Shown here piece after piece: positions 8,890-16,790 of a DNA stretch of 64,000 nucleotides. Position 1 is the first letter of the stretch; each line of letters starts with the position of its first letter. The DNA is from Flavobacterium limicola (lineage in GTDB: Bacteria > Bacteroidota > Bacteroidia > Flavobacteriales > Flavobacteriaceae). Location of the stretch: the NCBI RefSeq assembly GCF_003634755.1, contig NZ_RBXA01000002.1:434001-498000 (forward strand), written 5' to 3'. The notes under the pieces were generated by a model. The model searched no databases. It was given only the letters and a program-made list of their open reading frames with translations, and was not told where the DNA came from. Position numbers and translations under genes: made by a program.

Positions 8890-9477
8890 ATGAAAATAGT
8901 AATCATAAATTACGGCGCAGGAAATATTCAAAGCATAAAATTCGCTATTGAAAGGTTAGGTTTTGAGGCTGTTTTGAGTAACGATTGGACAGAAATTAAG
9001 GCTGCTGACCGGGTGATATTCCCAGGGGTTGGCGAAGCTAGTTTTGCAATGAAAATGCTTATTGACAGCGGTCTTGATGTGTTAATTCCAACCTTGAAAC
9101 AACCCGTTTTGGGAATCTGTTTGGGTATGCAATTGATGTGCAACAAATCAGAGGAAGGGAATACCATAGGATTAGGAATTTTTGATGTTGATGTGATCAA
9201 ATTCACGCCAAAAGTTAAAGTGCCACAGATGGGATGGAACCAAATTTACAATTTGAAATCGCCTTTATTTACTGGAATTAATGAAAATGAATTTATGTAT
9301 TTAGTGCATAGTTTTTATGCTCCAAATTGTTCTGAAGCCATTGCTACAACGAATTATGAAGTTGAATATGCTTCAGCTTTGCAGAAAGATAATTTCTATG
9401 GAACACAATTTCACCCAGAAAAAAGTGGTGACGTTGGAGAACAAATTTTGGCAAATTTCTTAAAATTAAAGAATTGA
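8890..9477 (+). CDS. hisH: Imidazole glycerol phosphate synthase, glutaminase subunit (HisH)
   Basis: Class I glutamine amidotransferase that supplies ammonia to HisF for IGP and AICAR formation. 195 residues. The catalytic Cys is in VLGICLGMQLM, and the His/Glu pair in YGTQFHPEKSG; oxyanion strand residues are in FPGVGEAS. The partner hisF lies 1.2 kb downstream in the same operon. Spacing from hisB is 70 bp and is filled by a palindromic repeat. All catalytic positions are present. Confidence 0.96.
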   Translation: MKIVIINYGAGNIQSIKFAIERLGFEAVLSNDWTEIKAADRVIFPGVGEASFAMKMLIDSGLDVLIPTLKQPVLGICLGMQLMCNKSEEGNTIGLGIFDVDVIKFTPKVKVPQMGWNQIYNLKSPLFTGINENEFMYLVHSFYAPNCSEAIATTNYEVEYASALQKDNFYGTQFHPEKSGDVGEQILANFLKLKN

Positions 9478-9478
9478 A

Positions 9479-9567
9479 AAATTCAAAGATTGAAAAATTA
9501 GAGAGTCAAAAATTTCTTTAACTAACAATGTAAATCTTTAAATAATTCAATTTTTAAATCTTTAAAT
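9479..9567. repeat. Imperfect inverted repeat filling the hisH-hisA spacer
   Basis: The left arm (9479-9502, AATTCAAAGATTGAAAAATT) resembles the reverse complement of the right arm (about 9545-9567, AATTTAAAGATTTAAAAATT). The arms are separated by about 40 bp, so the transcript could fold into a long AU hairpin. It carries no U-run expected of a terminator. Confidence 0.5.
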
Positions 9568-9576
9568 TATAAATAA

Positions 9577-10308
9577 ATGAGAATAATACCCGCAATAGAT
9601 ATCATCGAAGGAAAATGTGTTCGTCTGTCAAAAGGCGATTACAATACTAAAATCATCTACAACGAGAATCCGCTGGAAGTAGCAAAATCATTTGAAGCAC
9701 ATGGAATAGAATATTTGCATTTGGTTGATTTAGACGGAGCCAAATCAAGCCAGATTGTGAATTATAAAATACTGGAGCAAATAGCTACTCAAACAAAATT
9801 GAAAATTGATTTTGGTGGTGGATTAAAATCGGATTCCGATTTGAAAATCGCTTTCGAAAGTGGTGCCAATCAAATTACCGGTGGAAGTATCGCCGTTAAA
9901 AATAGAGAGCTGTTTGAGAAATGGATTGCAGAATATGGTTCTGATAAAATCATTTTAGGAGCAGATGCTAACAATGAAAAAGTAGCAGTTTCAGGTTGGT
10001 TAGAAGATTCTAATGAAGACTTAATTCCTTTTATACAAAACTACCAAAGCAAAGGAATAAAGTATGTAATTTGTACGGATATTGCCAAAGACGGTATGCT
10101 GGAAGGACCCAGTTTTGATTTGTACGCTAAAATTTTGTCGGAAGCTAAAGGAATAAAATTGATCGCTTCAGGAGGAATTTCTACTTTTGATGAATTACCG
10201 AGGCTTGCTGAATTGGGTTGTGAAGGAACAATAATAGGAAAGGCAATTTACGAAGGACGAATATCATTGAAACAATTGAAAAACTATATTTTAAGTATGA
10301 ATTATTAA
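9577..10308 (+). CDS. hisA: ProFAR isomerase (HisA)
   Basis: TIM-barrel enzyme that isomerises ProFAR to PRFAR. 243 residues. Motifs: [15 protein letters not shown] with the first catalytic Asp, [25 protein letters not shown] with the second catalytic Asp, and [13 protein letters not shown] for phosphate binding. The final residues (LSMNY) and the stop codon lie within the left arm of an inverted repeat that borders the next gene, so the C-terminal tail seems set by repeat sequence. It is followed after 9 bp by a non-histidine gene. Confidence 0.95.
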   Translation: MRIIPAIDIIEGKCVRLSKGDYNTKIIYNENPLEVAKSFEAHGIEYLHLVDLDGAKSSQIVNYKILEQIATQTKLKIDFGGGLKSDSDLKIAFESGANQITGGSIAVKNRELFEKWIAEYGSDKIILGADANNEKVAVSGWLEDSNEDLIPFIQNYQSKGIKYVICTDIAKDGMLEGPSFDLYAKILSEAKGIKLIASGGISTFDELPRLAELGCEGTIIGKAIYEGRISLKQLKNYILSMNY

Positions 10309-10317
10309 GTATTAAAT
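10297..10317. repeat. Left inverted-repeat arm bordering the four-helix-bundle gene
   Basis: ATGAATTATTAA (10297-10308, containing the hisA stop) and the overlapping TTAAGTATTAAAT (10305-10317) have exact reverse complements on the other side of the inserted gene, at 10674-10685 and 10693-10705. The longer string TTTTAAGTATGAATTATTAA, from 10289, recurs directly at 11475 just after hisF. Confidence 0.7.
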
Positions 10318-10677
10318 ATGAGTGAAGACGTAATAAAAATCAAAAGTTTTTCTTTTGCCATTAGAATTGTTAATTTATATAGAATTTTAAATAGTAGAAG
10401 TGAATATGTAATGAGTAAACAAATTTTACGTTCAGGCACTTCTGTAGGCGCAAATATTAGAGAGGCTAAAAATGCAGAAAGCAAAGCTGATTTTATTCAT
10501 AAAATGGGTATTTCTCAAAAAGAAGCTGACGAAACATTATATTGGCTTGAACTTTTACAAGCAACAAATTATATTTCAAATGAAGAATTTTTAAGTTTAA
10601 ATAACGATGGTGTAGAAGTTTTAAAATTAATAAAAAGCATAATTATTACTTCTAAAAACAATATCAAAAAAAATTAA
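10318..10677 (+). CDS. Four-helix-bundle protein (S23/IVP-like family) inserted in the his operon
   Basis: A 119-residue all-helical protein of the four-helix-bundle family related to the 23S rRNA intervening-sequence protein. The signature is YVMSKQILRSGTSVGANIREA, followed by ESKADFIHKMGISQKEADET and LYWLELLQATNYIS. It has no known part in histidine synthesis yet sits between hisA and hisF, 9 bp after hisA. Both sides carry matching inverted repeats, and its own stop codon lies in the right arm. Members of this family are widely scattered in Bacteroidetes genomes; biological role unknown. The setting suggests mobilisation or repeat-driven insertion. Confidence 0.85.
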   Translation: MSEDVIKIKSFSFAIRIVNLYRILNSRSEYVMSKQILRSGTSVGANIREAKNAESKADFIHKMGISQKEADETLYWLELLQATNYISNEEFLSLNNDGVEVLKLIKSIIITSKNNIKKN

Positions 10678-10705
10678 TAATTCATCCTTACAATTTAATA
10701 CTTAA
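10674..10705. repeat. Right inverted-repeat arm bordering the four-helix-bundle gene
   Basis: TTAATAATTCAT (10674-10685) and ATTTAATACTTAA (10693-10705) are exact reverse complements of sequences at 10297-10308 and 10305-10317. The right arm includes the stop of the inserted gene and ends 5 bp before hisF. Confidence 0.7.
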
Positions 10706-10710
10706 TTTAG

Positions 10711-11466
10711 ATGTTAACAAAAAGAATTATTCCCTGTCTAGATATAAAAAACGGAAGAACAGTAAAAGGTGTAAATTTTGTAGATTTGCGTGACGCCGGC
10801 GATCCCGTAGAATTAGCCAAAATATATTCGGATGAAGGTGCTGATGAATTGGTTTTTTTGGATATTTCGGCAACGGAAGAAAGAAGAAAAACCTTAGTTG
10901 ATTTGGTTCGTAAAGTCGCTTCAACTATTAATATTCCGTTCACTGTTGGCGGTGGAATTTCATCTGTAAAAGATGTTGAAATATTGTTGCAAAACGGTGC
11001 GGATAAGGTTTCGATTAATTCATCAGCAGTAAAAAATCCGCAGTTGATTAATGATTTGGCACAGAAATTTGGAAGTCAATGTGTAGTTGTTGCAATTGAT
11101 GCCAAACAAATTGATGGTCAATGGATTGTTCATTTAGTTGGAGGAAAAGTGCCAACCGAATTGAATTTATTTGATTGGGCAAAGGAGGTCGAAGAACGTG
11201 GAGCAGGCGAGATCTTATTCACATCAATGGATAATGACGGAACTAAAAACGGATTTGCTAATGAAGCTTTGGCTAGACTTTCGGAATTAGTAAATATTCC
11301 CATAATTGCTTCCGGTGGTGCGGGAAACATACAGCATTTTGTAGATACTTTTTTAGATGGAAAAGCAGATGCAGCATTGGCCGCGAGCGTATTTCATTTT
11401 AAAGAAATTGAAATCAAGACATTAAAAACAGCCCTTAAAAATAACAATATCGAAGTACGTATTTAA
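10711..11466 (+). CDS. hisF: Imidazole glycerol phosphate synthase, cyclase subunit (HisF)
   Basis: TIM-barrel cyclase that turns PRFAR plus HisH-delivered ammonia into IGP and AICAR. 251 residues. [18 protein letters not shown] carries the catalytic Asp11 equivalent; [12 protein letters not shown] and [14 protein letters not shown] are phosphate-binding loops; [14 protein letters not shown] carries the second catalytic Asp. Full length with all key residues, so the inserted gene upstream has not damaged it. It is followed by a 97-bp AT-rich spacer before hisIE. Confidence 0.96.
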   Translation: MLTKRIIPCLDIKNGRTVKGVNFVDLRDAGDPVELAKIYSDEGADELVFLDISATEERRKTLVDLVRKVASTINIPFTVGGGISSVKDVEILLQNGADKVSINSSAVKNPQLINDLAQKFGSQCVVVAIDAKQIDGQWIVHLVGGKVPTELNLFDWAKEVEERGAGEILFTSMDNDGTKNGFANEALARLSELVNIPIIASGGAGNIQHFVDTFLDGKADAALAASVFHFKEIEIKTLKTALKNNNIEVRI

Positions 11467-11562
11467 GTAATAAGTTTTAAGTATGAATTATTAAGGTTAA
11501 ACTACTTAATATTTTACAACTTAGTACTTACGACTTAATATTTACGACTTAATACTTAAAAA
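11467..11562. repeat. AT-rich repeat spacer between hisF and hisIE
   Basis: The spacer contains repeated ACTTA/TAAGT units (TAAGTATGAATTATTAAGG; CTTAGTACTTACGACTTAAT; TACGACTTAATACTTAA), which can pair with each other. Its left part repeats the sequence that ends hisA. There is no U-run and no convincing ORF. Confidence 0.55.
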
Positions 11563-11563
11563 T

Positions 11564-12169
11564 ATGAACATAGATTTCTCAAAAAATACAGACGGATTAA
11601 TTCCAGCCATAATTCAAGACAGCGAAACCAAAACGGTTTTGATGTTGGGCTTCATGAATGCTGAAGCATATCAAAAAACGGTTGATACTAAAAAAGTAAC
11701 TTTTTATAGTCGCACCAAACAAAGACTTTGGACAAAAGGCGAGGAAAGCGGCAACTTTTTGAATCTGATTGACATTAAAAACGACTGCGATGATGATACG
11801 TTGTTGATTCAGGTGAAACCTGAAGGACCAACGTGTCACAAAGGAACTGATACTTGCTGGAATGGCGAAAATAAAGGAAAATATGGTTTTATTTCAGATT
11901 TAGAAGATACCATTCAACTTCGAAAAGAAAATGCGGATTCTGAGAAAAGTTATGTGGCTTCCTTATTTAAATTAGGCATAAACAAAATTGCCCAAAAAGT
12001 AGGCGAGGAAGCGATAGAAGTCGTAATCGAATCAAAAGATGACAATGATGATTTGTTTTTGAGCGAAAGTGCAGATTTGCTTTTTCATTACCTTATTTTA
12101 TTGCAAGCCAAAGGTTTTAAATTAGATGATGTTGTTGAAGTTTTGAAAAGTCGCCAGAAGAAAAATTAA
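11564..12169 (+). CDS. hisI: Bifunctional phosphoribosyl-AMP cyclohydrolase / phosphoribosyl-ATP pyrophosphatase (HisIE)
   Basis: Steps 2 and 3 of histidine synthesis in one chain of 201 residues. The N-terminal cyclohydrolase has metal-binding DIKNDCDDDT and zinc-binding GPTCHKGTDTCW. The C-terminal pyrophosphatase (about 105-201) has GEEAIEVVIESKDDN and ESADLLFHYLILL, an all-alpha MazG-like fold. It is the last gene of the operon and is followed by a strong terminator, so every histidine gene is present between 4391 and 12169. Confidence 0.96.
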   Translation: MNIDFSKNTDGLIPAIIQDSETKTVLMLGFMNAEAYQKTVDTKKVTFYSRTKQRLWTKGEESGNFLNLIDIKNDCDDDTLLIQVKPEGPTCHKGTDTCWNGENKGKYGFISDLEDTIQLRKENADSEKSYVASLFKLGINKIAQKVGEEAIEVVIESKDDNDDLFLSESADLLFHYLILLQAKGFKLDDVVEVLKSRQKKN

Positions 12170-12190
12170 TTTATTTTAATTTTCATTTAA

Positions 12191-12230
12191 AAAACCCAAT
12201 AGGAAATTCATTTGCTATTGGGTTTTATTT
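12191..12230 (+). terminator. Rho-independent terminator of the his operon
   Basis: AAAACCCAATAG (12191-12202) pairs with CTATTGGGTTTT (12215-12226), 12 bp of stem with a 12-nt loop, followed by T-rich sequence. It lies 21 bp after the hisIE stop. Confidence 0.88.
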
Positions 12231-12332
12231 TTTCTTTTATTTCCAATGGCAATCCACTATATTTACTATATATTTTGATAAATTTCATAAAACTTTGAAA
12301 TTTATCTTTTTTTCAATTTGATAACGATAAAA

Positions 12333-13766
12333 ATGAAAACAAATACAGTAACAAGCGTAGACAATTTTTCAGGCACTATTTTGATTCCGGTTTTCGAAAC
12401 CTATGAAAAAAGTATTGTTCCTATAATTTATAATGAAGTAGAAGTAACATCAAAAGTTTTTTTTGGTAAAAAAGACACACATTATCTTGCTGAAAAAAAT
12501 AACAATACATACGTTTTTATTGGCCTGGGAAAAACGATAGATTATAAAGCATTGAAGACTATTTTTCGTCGTATTTCTTCAAACCAAAAAGAAGGTTTTA
12601 GTTCTAATGTTGCTTTAATTATACCCCAACAATTCGATGATAATCAAGTAGAATCTATGATTTCAGGACTGCTTTTAGGAACGTATGATTTAGGTCATTT
12701 TAAGTCGGATAAAACGCTACATCCATTTCTTAATCCTGATTTTACCTTAAATTTAGTTTCTGAAAAGGATTATTTGGCTGCAGCCAACAAAGGAATCAAA
12801 ATTGCCCGAGCACAATTAGCAACCCATCATTTAGTCGATTTGCCGCCTAACACGGTTAACCCAAAATACCTGGCGACCTGGGCTAAAGATACCGGTGAAA
12901 AATATGGATTTGAAGTAGAGGTTTTGGGTTATGAAGCTTCAAAAATAGTAGGTTTGGGAGCCTTTTTAGCAGTTGGAAAAGGAAGTGAAAACGAACCCCA
13001 ATTTATAATTATGAATTACACCCCAAAAGAGGAAGTGGATTCTATGAAACATATTGGACTAGTTGGGAAGGGAATCACTTTTGATACTGGTGGTATAAAT
13101 ATAAAAACATCTGGGATGCTTCACATGAAGTGCGACATGGCAGGAGCCGGGGCAGTACTTGGCGCCATGCAATTGATTGCGGATTTGCAATTACCCGTTA
13201 AAGTTACCGCGATTGTCCCTTGCGCCGAAAATTCTGTTGATGCTAAATCCTTCTTGCCAAGTGAAGTAATTCACAGTTACAGCGGACATTCCATAGAAAT
13301 AATCGATACTGATGCAGAAGGGCGACTTGTATTAGCCGATGGATTATCGTATTTAATCAAGAATTTTAAACCAGAATATATTGTTGATATAGCAACACTT
13401 ACTGGAAGCAGTATTAGTACCTTTGGTTCTGAGTGTGGTGCTTTGTTTACGAATAATGAAGAAATAGCTAAGAAACTACAAGAAAACGGAGATGCAATTG
13501 GAGAGCGTTTGTGGCCATTACCGCTTTGGGAGGCTTATAAACAGGACATTGAAAGCGATATTGCCGATGTAAAAAATTTTAACGGAAAAACGGTAGCCGG
13601 AGCCATAAGCGCAGCCAAATTTTTGGAATTTTTTACTCAGAAACATACTGCTTGGGCACATTTAGATGTTGCCGGTGTGACATTTAATGAAGATGAATTT
13701 GCTAAAAGCAATCATGCAACTGGCTATGGTGTACACTTATTGACTAAATTCATTGAAAATTTATAG
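12333..13766 (+). CDS. Leucyl aminopeptidase, M17 family
   Basis: Cytosolic two-metal aminopeptidase of 477 residues. GLVGKGITFDTGGINIKTSG carries the metal-binding Lys and Asp and IIDTDAEGRLVLADGL the signature NTDAEGR-type motif (Asn replaced by Asp-Thr context, D-A-E-G-R intact). The N-terminal third is less conserved, as usual in the family. The ATG at 12333 is chosen over TTG 12318. Probably monocistronic: a terminator stands on each side. The role is peptide turnover; PepA-type DNA binding cannot be judged. Confidence 0.92.
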   Translation: MKTNTVTSVDNFSGTILIPVFETYEKSIVPIIYNEVEVTSKVFFGKKDTHYLAEKNNNTYVFIGLGKTIDYKALKTIFRRISSNQKEGFSSNVALIIPQQFDDNQVESMISGLLLGTYDLGHFKSDKTLHPFLNPDFTLNLVSEKDYLAAANKGIKIARAQLATHHLVDLPPNTVNPKYLATWAKDTGEKYGFEVEVLGYEASKIVGLGAFLAVGKGSENEPQFIIMNYTPKEEVDSMKHIGLVGKGITFDTGGINIKTSGMLHMKCDMAGAGAVLGAMQLIADLQLPVKVTAIVPCAENSVDAKSFLPSEVIHSYSGHSIEIIDTDAEGRLVLADGLSYLIKNFKPEYIVDIATLTGSSISTFGSECGALFTNNEEIAKKLQENGDAIGERLWPLPLWEAYKQDIESDIADVKNFNGKTVAGAISAAKFLEFFTQKHTAWAHLDVAGVTFNEDEFAKSNHATGYGVHLLTKFIENL

Positions 13767-13784
13767 AGTATCAAAATTTTAATT

Positions 13785-13824
13785 AAAAAAGCGATTATTT
13801 CAAAAGGGATAATCGCTTTTTTAT
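13785..13824 (+). terminator. Rho-independent terminator after the M17 aminopeptidase
   Basis: AAAAAAGCGATTAT (13785-13798) pairs with ATAATCGCTTTTTT (13809-13822), a 14-bp stem with a 10-nt loop and a terminal T-run. Confidence 0.88.
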
Positions 13825-13830
13825 TAAAGT

Positions 13831-14121
13831 TTACTTAAACCTTTAACAGGTGGTTTTTTATATCTTCGCAAAAATAAAATTTTAAAACCTCAAGAATTCA
13901 ATAGTATCCTCACATGAAAAAAATACTTCTATTTATTCGTCAAAGAAATAAATTTTGGACTTTTAAAATTTGATTTTAAAAAGAATAAATTAATTATGGA
14001 AATTCGTGGAAAAGAAAATAAATTGCTACAGAAACATGTTCAAACCTATCCTGAAAAATAACTTTTTTGGGATTATATTTCTTAAGTTATAAAGTTTATT
14101 TTTGTCTAAAATGAATTAATC
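13831..14121. other. Intergenic region without a supported gene
   Basis: Between the terminator and the M1 peptidase gene there are only very short frames: one of 19 codons from 13914 (MKKILLFIRQRNKFWTFKI) and one of 21 codons at 13996-14061. Neither has independent support. TATTTTTG at 14097-14104 matches the TAnnTTTG promoter element and may serve the M1 peptidase gene. Confidence 0.4.
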
Positions 14122-15777
14122 ATGAAAAAATATTTGAATTTTATTTGTTTCTCATTTCTTGTTTTTAATGGCGCAAATGCACAAGGTTTACTTAGAAAGC
14201 AAGAACAATCTTTTACACGACAAGATACTTTGCGTGGAAGCATCACAAAAGAAAGAGCCTGGTGGGACGTAAAAAACTATCATCTTGATATAAAAGTAAA
14301 TCCTTTGGATAGCACAATTTCAGGTTCAAATACTATAAAATATCAAGTTGTTCAGGAATACAAAACTATGCAGATTGATTTGCAGAATCCAATGGAAATT
14401 TACAAAGTAGTTCAGGACGGCAAGGTTTTAAAATACAAAAGAGAAGGTAATGCTTTTTTTGTTGAATTGGTCGCTTCTCAAAAACCAGGACTCATAAAAG
14501 AGCTAACTGTATTTTATGGAGGAAAACCTAAGGTAGCAGTAAATCCGCCTTGGGATGGAGGAATAACCTGGAAAAAAGATAGTAATGGAAATCCATTTAT
14601 AGCTTCTTCCTGTCAAGGATTAGGCGCCAGCGTCTGGTGGCCTAACAAAGATCACATGTATGATGAAGTGGACAATATGCTTATCAGCGTAAATGTTCCG
14701 AAAAACCTGGTCAATGTATCCAATGGACGTTTGAAAAGCGTAAAACAACTAAAAGATGGTACAAAAACATATAATTGGTACGTATCAAATCCCATCAATA
14801 ATTATGGTGTAAATATAAACATAGGTGATTATGTATCTTTTTCGGAAAAATACAAAGGAGAAAAAGGAGATTTAGATTGTAGTTATTATGTGTTAAGAGA
14901 GAATTTAGCCAAGGCGAAAATACAATTTAAAGAAGTTCCGCGTATGTTAAAAGCTTTTGAGCATTGGTTTGGGCCGTATCCGTTTTATGAAGACAGTTAT
15001 AAACTGGTAGAAGCACCTTACTTAGGGATGGAACATCAAAGTTGCGTAACGTATGGAAATGATTTCAAAAATGGATATAGAGGCAGAGATCTAAGCGGAA
15101 CCGGTTGGGGAATGAAATTTGATTTCATCATTATTCATGAATCCGGACATGAGTGGTTTGCAAACAATATCACCTATAAAGATATTGCTGATATGTGGAT
15201 TCATGAGAGTTTTACTAACTATTCAGAAAGTCTTTTTGTAGAATATTACTATGGTAAGGACGCTGGATTTGAATATGTAAGAGGAATAAGAAAAGGCATT
15301 CAAAATGACATTCCAATAATAGGTAAATATGGTGTTAATCAAGAAGGTTCTGGCGATATGTACAATAAAGGCGGTAATATGTTGCACACATTGCGCCAAA
15401 TTGTAAATGACGATGCCAAATGGAGAACTATATTAAGAGGATTAAACAGTACTTTTTATCATCAAACGGTAACAACAGAACAAATTGAGGGTTATTTAAG
15501 TCAACAAGTTGGAATAGATTTAAACCCGTTTTTCAATCAGTATTTAAGAGATATTCGAATCCCAACATTAGAATATTATTTTAAGGATAACAAACTGGGG
15601 TATCGTTGGACTAATTGTGTTCCGGATTTTAATATGGCTGTAAAAGTGACTTTGAATGACAAAGAAGAATGGATCAAACCAAAAACGGAATGGAACACCA
15701 TGTCTGTCACAGTTGAAAATCAAAAATTTGAAATAGATAAAAACTTTTATGTTGCTGGTTTTAATATAACGGAATAA
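14122..15777 (+). CDS. Secreted M1-family metallopeptidase
   Basis: 551 residues with a signal peptide (MKKYLNFICFSFLVFNGANA). An N-terminal beta domain (about 40-240) precedes the catalytic domain with GMEHQS (substrate-recognition GxMEN-like loop), zinc-binding HESGHEW (from about residue 339) and the third ligand Glu in WIHESFTNYSE. All catalytic residues of an M1 aminopeptidase are present. It lacks the large C-terminal ERAP/HEAT domain of aminopeptidase N, as is common for short Bacteroidetes members. Likely periplasmic peptide trimming. Followed by a strong hairpin terminator. Confidence 0.9.
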   Translation: MKKYLNFICFSFLVFNGANAQGLLRKQEQSFTRQDTLRGSITKERAWWDVKNYHLDIKVNPLDSTISGSNTIKYQVVQEYKTMQIDLQNPMEIYKVVQDGKVLKYKREGNAFFVELVASQKPGLIKELTVFYGGKPKVAVNPPWDGGITWKKDSNGNPFIASSCQGLGASVWWPNKDHMYDEVDNMLISVNVPKNLVNVSNGRLKSVKQLKDGTKTYNWYVSNPINNYGVNINIGDYVSFSEKYKGEKGDLDCSYYVLRENLAKAKIQFKEVPRMLKAFEHWFGPYPFYEDSYKLVEAPYLGMEHQSCVTYGNDFKNGYRGRDLSGTGWGMKFDFIIIHESGHEWFANNITYKDIADMWIHESFTNYSESLFVEYYYGKDAGFEYVRGIRKGIQNDIPIIGKYGVNQEGSGDMYNKGGNMLHTLRQIVNDDAKWRTILRGLNSTFYHQTVTTEQIEGYLSQQVGIDLNPFFNQYLRDIRIPTLEYYFKDNKLGYRWTNCVPDFNMAVKVTLNDKEEWIKPKTEWNTMSVTVENQKFEIDKNFYVAGFNITE

Positions 15778-15798
15778 AACCATCCAATAAGTGGAGTA

Positions 15799-15840
15799 AA
15801 AGGCTGTATTTATATCTTATAAATACAGCCTTTATATTTT
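15799..15840 (+). terminator. Hairpin terminator, probably bidirectional
   Basis: AAAGGCTGTATTTATA (15799-15814) pairs perfectly with TATAAATACAGCCTTT (15818-15833), 16 bp with a 3-nt loop. It lies between the convergent M1 peptidase gene and the minus-strand gene ending at 15880, and is flanked by AT-rich runs on both sides. Confidence 0.85.
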
Positions 15841-15879
15841 ATAAAGTAACAACTTATTATAAATAAACAATTTTTTAAT

Positions 15880-16281
15880 TTACGAAGGTTTCATTTCAAA
15901 TAGTTGCACTTGGCTTTTCAATCTTTCGACCAACATGCTCATCATTCTTTTGTTGATACCAGATGAATTTTTTATATAAGTTGCATACTCGCCTGAGGTA
16001 AATAATCCTATGATTATCCCTTTCATAGTATTTCTAAACTTGCTATCTTTTTGGATTGCATTTTCTATAACTGACAATTTTTTTTCGATAGTATATCCAT
16101 AAAAATCAGCTTTGTTTTTACTAACATAATTAATAAATGAAGCTATAAACAAGTCATTTTGAAGTTTCAAAATAGGTCGAAGTACCTCATTTTGAAATGA
16201 TTCATCAGATGAGGATTGAGTTGTTACAGATCCTATTGTTTGTCCTCTAAATTCCTTTAAAAAAGTATCCCGCATGTTCAT
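15880..16281 (-). CDS. Conserved flavobacterial protein of unknown function (133 aa)
   Basis: A helical, cytosolic 133-residue protein with no signal peptide or membrane segment. Recognisable stretches are LRPILKLQNDLFIASFINYV, KKLSVIENAIQKDSKFRNT and MKGIIIGLFTSGEYATYI, and it ends in an amphipathic helix LVERLKSQVQLFE. It resembles uncharacterised flavobacterial proteins; some databases attach the label glyoxalase, but no glyoxalase metal site is visible. It is divergent from the thioesterase gene with 71 bp between them. Either of two adjacent Met codons (16281 or 16275) could start it. Confidence 0.65.
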   Translation of the reverse strand: MNMRDTFLKEFRGQTIGSVTTQSSSDESFQNEVLRPILKLQNDLFIASFINYVSKNKADFYGYTIEKKLSVIENAIQKDSKFRNTMKGIIIGLFTSGEYATYIKNSSGINKRMMSMLVERLKSQVQLFEMKPS

Positions 16282-16352
16282 TATTTTTTCATTAAAAATA
16301 AAAAAAAATGCGATAGGAATAGCTTATTTTTACATTTATAAATAAAAAATTT

Positions 16353-16736
16353 ATGAGATTTCATACTAGAAAATGGGTAAAACCAGAAGACTTAAATCCA
16401 AATGGAACTTTATTTGGAGGTAAATTATTAGCTTGGATTGATGAAGAATTGGCTTTGTACACAATTATTCAATTAGAAAACACCAGAATTGTCACCAAGT
16501 ACATGTCTGAGATCAATTTTAGAAGTTCGGCAAGACAGGGTGATATTATCGAAATTGGAATTGATGTTATAAAATTTGGGAATACTTCACTCACGCTCAA
16601 GTGCGAGGCAAGAAATATGATGACCCGCGAAACAATTATTACAATAGATCATACTACAATGGTCAATTTGGATGCCGATGGAAAACCAAAAGCGCATGGC
16701 AAAACAGCTATTGAATATGTAAAAGATCGTTTGTAG
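16353..16736 (+). CDS. Hotdog-fold acyl-CoA thioesterase (YciA/BFIT-like)
   Basis: A 127-residue single hotdog domain. The motif NPNGTLFGGKLLAWIDEELA holds the catalytic Asp and the CoA-binding glycine pair typical of the YciA branch; SEINFRSSARQGDIIEIG forms the next strands. It would hydrolyse acyl-CoA to free acid and CoA in the cytosol; chain-length preference is not readable. It stands alone, divergent from the 133-residue gene. Confidence 0.88.
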   Translation: MRFHTRKWVKPEDLNPNGTLFGGKLLAWIDEELALYTIIQLENTRIVTKYMSEINFRSSARQGDIIEIGIDVIKFGNTSLTLKCEARNMMTRETIITIDHTTMVNLDADGKPKAHGKTAIEYVKDRL

Positions 16737-16790
16737 TTTTTGAAAATTGGATTAGAAACGTCTTTGTAATTTTAATTAAAAAAAACACTA

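Noticed and set aside
13914-14061. Two short ORFs before the M1 peptidase gene
   Set aside because: 19 and 21 codons, AT-rich, without conserved features; they look like chance frames or remnants.
15880-16281. Glyoxalase annotation of the 133-residue protein
   Set aside because: No metal-binding His/Glu pattern or beta-alpha-beta-beta-beta repeat of the VOC fold is visible.
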